Below are positions 23,096-23,794 of a stretch of 23,794 bases of DNA, piece by piece. The DNA lies in the NCBI GenBank assembly GCA_002477595.1, contig DLQN01000008.1, positions 1-23,794 on the forward strand, in the 5' to 3' direction. The notes beneath the pieces were generated by a model that was not told the DNA's origin, searched no databases, and was given only the letters and a program-made list of their open reading frames with translations. Made by a program: the position numbers and the translations under genes. Each line of letters begins with the position of its first letter. Positions within the stretch are counted from its first letter, which is position 1. The DNA comes from Roseivirga sp. UBA7431. GTDB taxonomy: Bacteria; Bacteroidota; Bacteroidia; Cytophagales; Cyclobacteriaceae.

Positions 23096-23788
23096 TTATG
23101 AACTAATAATAAACTTATATCCTACCCCATGGACCGTCAAAATGTATTTAGGGTCGTTAGGGTTTTCTTCTATTCTTTGCCTTAATCGGAGCATAAAGTT
23201 GTCAACTGTTCTAGTGGTTGGCTGACTTTCATAGCCCCAAACCTTATTCAACAGATCGTAACGACTGACTACTTCGTTTTTGTGCTCCAACAAATATTGT
23301 AAAATCTCATACTCTTTGTGAGACATACGCACATCGCCATCATTGTTCTTAGCAGTGAATTGAGAAAAATCAATTGTCAGGTTACCTATTATTACAGGGC
23401 CTGTCACGGGCTGATCCTCTGGCGTTTTAATTCGCCTGAGAATAGCCTTGACTCGCGCGATCAATTCTCTAAGGCTGAACGGCTTTGTTAAGTAATCATC
23501 TGCACCGAGTTCTAGGCCAAGGACCTTGTCTATTTCTTCGCTCTTGGCTGTGAGAAAAATAATAGGGGTCATGACTCCCATATTTCTGATGGCCTTGCAC
23601 ACGTCAAATCCTGACATTTTTGGCATCATTACATCTAGGATGATTAGATCAAAATTTCCTTTTTGAGCTTTGTCCAAGCCTTCTTGACCATCGATGGCTA
23701 CTTCGACATCGTATGACTCAAACTCAAGGTTATCTTTTAACCCAAGCCGCATTGATGGCTCATCTTCAACAATTAGAATACTAGGCAT
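23096..23788 (-). CDS. OmpR-family response regulator
   Basis: The 230-residue protein has a receiver domain (1-120) with the acidic pair E8-D9, phospho-acceptor D52 (LDVMMP), T80 (LTA) and K102 (TKPF). A winged-helix DNA-binding domain follows (about 130-230) with SHKEYEILQYLLEHKNEVVSRYDLLNKVWG and the recognition helix TVDNFMLRLRQRIEENP, ending HGVGYKF. It is full length, starting six bases inside the right edge of the window. A partner histidine kinase may lie just upstream, outside the window. The downstream gene in the same orientation has tandem TGACAT repeats at its promoter, a possible target. No terminator is evident between the two. Confidence 0.93.
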   Translation of the reverse strand: MPSILIVEDEPSMRLGLKDNLEFESYDVEVAIDGQEGLDKAQKGNFDLIILDVMMPKMSGFDVCKAIRNMGVMTPIIFLTAKSEEIDKVLGLELGADDYLTKPFSLRELIARVKAILRRIKTPEDQPVTGPVIIGNLTIDFSQFTAKNNDGDVRMSHKEYEILQYLLEHKNEVVSRYDLLNKVWGYESQPTTRTVDNFMLRLRQRIEENPNDPKYILTVHGVGYKFIISS

Positions 23789-23794
23789 CTTCGT

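Overview
The window looks like chromosomal DNA of a Bacteroidota member, most likely a marine Cytophagales-type bacterium. The evidence is moderate-to-low GC, several TAnnTTTG-type -7 boxes, few purine-rich ribosome binding sites, exported proteins with signal peptides ending in ..AQ or ..GQ, and families typical of that phylum (DUF2851, LolA beside FtsK, an M28 peptidase with a C-terminal FnIII domain). I see no rRNA, tRNA, insertion sequence, integrase island or CRISPR array. The organism call is inference.

Layout. Positions 1-2030 (+) hold the end of a surface-polysaccharide locus: the tail of an NAD-dependent sugar epimerase, a GT2 glycosyltransferase with an extra Rossmann-like C-terminus, and a protein of unknown function, closed by a perfect palindromic terminator that contains the last stop codon. 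An exported M28 peptidase (-) converges on it. Positions 3413-3854 hold a 39-residue membrane peptide behind a sigma-54-like element and in front of a strong terminator. An exported zinc-ribbon protein (+) follows.

Positions 4447-13456 are one co-directional minus-strand run, in transcription order: pyrD, ftsK, lolA, pyrF, a DUF2851 protein, a PglD/NeuD-like acyltransferase, trhO and a uridine phosphorylase-like enzyme. ftsK-lolA-pyrF are joined by 4-base ATGA overlaps and trhO-phosphorylase by a 1-base overlap. The run mixes pyrimidine synthesis and salvage with chromosome segregation, lipoprotein export and tRNA wobble-uridine modification.

Positions 13457-18454 carry mscS (+), xerD (-), aroQ (+), the cluster marC-rnhA-trmN6 (+) and a polyphosphate glucokinase (+). 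XerD and FtsK, which work together at dif in chromosome dimer resolution, are encoded about 2 kb apart.

Positions 18445-23788 carry a probable bacterial VLRF1-type release-factor-like protein (-), a saccharopine dehydrogenase-like protein (-), the divergent pair cytidine deaminase and serine hydrolase (+), an exported protein made of two tandem beta-sandwich domains (-), and an OmpR-family response regulator (-). The last two genes are separated by a promoter carrying phased TGACAT repeats.

The most interesting items are the VLRF1-like protein (candidate ribosome rescue or peptidyl-tRNA hydrolase), the sigma-54-like promoter with its mini-protein, the response-regulator-like operator at 23040-23078, and a PglD-like acyltransferase in which the catalytic histidine position is tyrosine. 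The rest is mostly ordinary housekeeping DNA.
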